Positions 62,214 to 64,000 of a stretch of DNA of 64,000 nucleotides are shown here, one piece after another (within the stretch, counting starts at the first letter, position 1; each line of letters opens with the position of its first letter). Under the pieces are notes generated by a model, which searched no databases, was not told the DNA's origin, and saw nothing but the letters and a program-made list of their open reading frames with translations. The position numbers were made by a program, and so were the translations under genes. The stretch covers positions 124,001-188,000 of the forward strand of contig JAPMXV010000075.1 of assembly GCA_026936335.1 (NCBI GenBank). Reading direction: 5' to 3'. Origin of the DNA: Mantamonas sphyraenae. Its lineage: Eukaryota > CRuMs > Mantamonadidae.

Positions 62214-63570
62214 ATGGACTGGAATCACCTGCTGGATTCCCCCTCCGACCCATTGTCTATTGAAGAGGCACTGGCACACGCTGGGAAAGTACGCTGAATC
62301 GCATTCCCCCGTTGCTGCTGCGCAAGGACCTTGCCTTACTCGCCTCCACCCCACCCCCGCTCTCAAGTCGCTCTCACTGCGGCAATGGCAGCTCACAGAC
62401 ACCCAAATCGCCTCTTTGGCATCATTTGGCATTGCCGGAAACACCACCCTCCAAGTCCTGGACCTCACACGGAGTGGAGTAGGCCCTCACGGCGCAACCG
62501 CCCTTGCCAAGGCCCTCACCGCCAACACAACCGTCCACACGCTAAAGTTGAACAGCAATGTCATCGAAAGCAAAGGGTGCATTGCAATCATCGAGTCGTT
62601 GAACCACAACAACTCTCTGCTCTCCCTCAGTCTCCTGAAAACCAACCTCGATGACGAGTCGTTCCGTCTGGATGCAAACAACACGCTGAACGAGCTGAAC
62701 GTCGCCTTCAACACCGTTGGCGACGCCTTTGCCGCCTCGTTGGCCAGTTGACTTTCTGAAAACACTTCTCTGTGCATCTTGACCCTCACCCACAACCAAA
62801 TCAGCTGCCAAGGCGCAGAGGCCCTCGCTGCAGCGCTCACACACAACGTCAGGCTGACAGACCTTTCACTTGCCCACAACCACATCGAACGCAAAGGCGC
62901 TGTTGCCTTGGCCACTGCTCTGTTGGCAAATAGCACCCTGCAGTCTCTGAATCTCTACCACAACAGCATCGATGACGACGGAGCCATCGCCATCGCCACA
63001 GCCCTGCATTCAAACAGCACTCTGCAGATTCTTGATTTGGCCAAGAATCCCATCAACGACTTGGGGCAAACGGAATTGACGACTGCTTTGACCAACAACA
63101 CGACTTGCTTGCGCATCGACTGCTGCAAGAGGGTGTTCAACTTGACACAAGCGAGGAAGTTCACAACAGCTGCACAGCGTGGCGATATTGCCACCATGGG
63201 CGAGTTGAGAGAGTGGGGTGTCGCTGTGGACGCTCGGGCAGGCGAGCACGGGCAAACCGCCTTGCAGCTGGCCATGGAAGCCAGACAGGATGCTGTGGTT
63301 GCACAACTGAGGCGTTGGGGGGCACAGGCGACGTATTCATTCACAAAGTCGATCGGGGGTTCAAACTGGGAATGGCGGGAACCGTGGCATTGGGTGTTGG
63401 GCACCGTGGTGCAAGACACCGCATTGGAAGTCGTCCTGGCCATGAACGCTGAGGAGCGGGATGTGATGTTTGAAGCAGGAGGGATGGAAGGGTATGTTCC
63501 CACGGCCCTGTGGAGCACCCTTCCAGACGAGGTGATGGAACGTGTGGCAACGTGGATCGGCCATCTGTGA
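62214..63570 (+). CDS. LRR-ankyrin-like tandem paralogue 5, with in-frame TGA
   Basis: Exon 1, 62214-62288 (25 residues, MDWNHLLDSPSDPLS); intron of 79 bases with a strong pyrimidine tract; exon 2, 62368-63570. It is the most diverged member: nine LRRs, one shortened, and more C-ending codons than the others. A TGA at 62749-62751 interrupts LRR 5 (AASLAS, stop, LSENTSLC), yet the frame then continues intact for 273 codons through the complete C-terminal domain (LPDEVMERVATWIGHL). So it is either a recent nonsense mutation, a base error, or read-through at TGA-C. No intron removing the stop keeps the repeat. If the stop is real, the product is a truncated protein of about 150 residues lacking the C-terminal domain. 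Confidence 0.7.
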
Positions 63571-63904
63571 CACCACACCATGCTGAAGTGCACAGGTCCA
63601 CGCGTGGCGATACGTGCATCCAATGCGATTCAGTCTAATGTTGGAATTGCTTTGGTGGGTTTGGGGGAAGAAGACAACACTGACGCCGGCGCGCAGGGCA
63701 GCCAAACAATGATCAAACGAGGGAAATCTTCTCGTCTCTTTGCACTGGCCTTGAACTGCATGTTTGGCATGTGTGGCCACGCGTCGGAGGGAGCCAGGAC
63801 ATGGACAGAGCCCGACGAGGGGCTCTGAGGAGAAACGTAGCTGGGCTTCGGGATGCCAGCAACGTGGACACGCCTATGGTCCAGTGACGGGCTTCCCTTT
63901 CCAG
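63571..63904. other. Intergenic sequence at right edge
   Basis: Short frames only (e.g. 63580-63828 +). No domain is seen and nothing is firmly supported. Confidence 0.45.
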
Positions 63905-64000
63905 GGACGGGCACCAACCAACATCTTGCTTCCGCTGGATGCCGAAAGGGACGAGAGGGTGGACCCCCAACAGTGGGGTTGGATCGACAGGTTTGCATCT
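63905..64000 (+). CDS. Possible first-seen exon of the next gene
   Basis: A pyrimidine-rich acceptor (CTTCCCTTTCCAG) ends at 63904. One frame is then open to the window end and reads GRAPTNILLPLDAERDERVD and QQWGWIDRFAS, with protein-like composition. No donor exon could be fixed, so this is only a hint of a plus-strand gene that continues outside. Confidence 0.3.

Noticed and set aside
62749-62751. Selenocysteine reading of the in-frame TGA
   Set aside because: The aligned position in paralogues is an ordinary repeat residue, no redox motif is present, and no SECIS-like hairpin was seen.

Overview
The window is nuclear DNA of a compact, GC-rich unicellular eukaryote. The evidence is short GT-AG introns (about 60 to 150 bases), many with a CTGAC branch-site-like motif just before the acceptor; a eukaryotic gene set (MSH6, alkaline ceramidase, RhoGEF, polycystin-type channel, Patched-like RND protein, cAMP-receptor-type GPCR, BTB-SPRY protein); and genes only tens to hundreds of bases apart. 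The mix suggests a free-living flagellate or amoeboid protist near the animal/apusomonad part of the tree. I do not assign a genus.

Left third (1-20,000), mostly housekeeping and signalling: a truncated type II glycosyltransferase-like gene at the edge (-); MSH6 (+); a SAM-domain membrane protein (-); alkaline ceramidase (+); a CaaX-terminated LRR protein with a Lys/Ser-rich N-terminus (-); argininosuccinate lyase in three exons (+); and an 8.6-kb intronless gene (-) for a membrane-anchored RhoGEF with three large internal repeat arrays.

Middle (20,000-48,000), mostly membrane proteins: a seven-TM receptor, a Patched/RND-like protein, a GT61-like glycosyltransferase, an LRR receptor with a polytopic C-terminus, a polycystin-2-like channel in four exons, and a roughly 4,100-residue cell-surface protein with beta-propeller, EGF, IPT/TIG and Ig-like repeats. 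The LRR receptor and the giant protein end in a related Cys-rich plus multi-TM module. The spacer behind the LRR receptor carries a nested inverted repeat around its AATAAA and a decayed copy of its own 3' end.

Right third (48,000-64,000): a BTB-BACK-SPRY gene (-), then five tandem paralogues (+). Each has a tiny first exon (consensus W..LL..GDH..I..ALE), one phase-0 or nearly phase-0 intron, 5 to 17 ribonuclease-inhibitor-type LRRs of 84 bases, and a shared C-terminal domain of about 160 residues with ankyrin-like helices and a terminal F-box-like LPDEVMERV motif. The LRR number varies, one 84-base unit is duplicated exactly, two copies share a duplicated 5' flank, and the last has an in-frame TGA. 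This fast-changing family, without NACHT or kinase domains, is the best candidate here for an undescribed recognition or ubiquitin-adaptor system.
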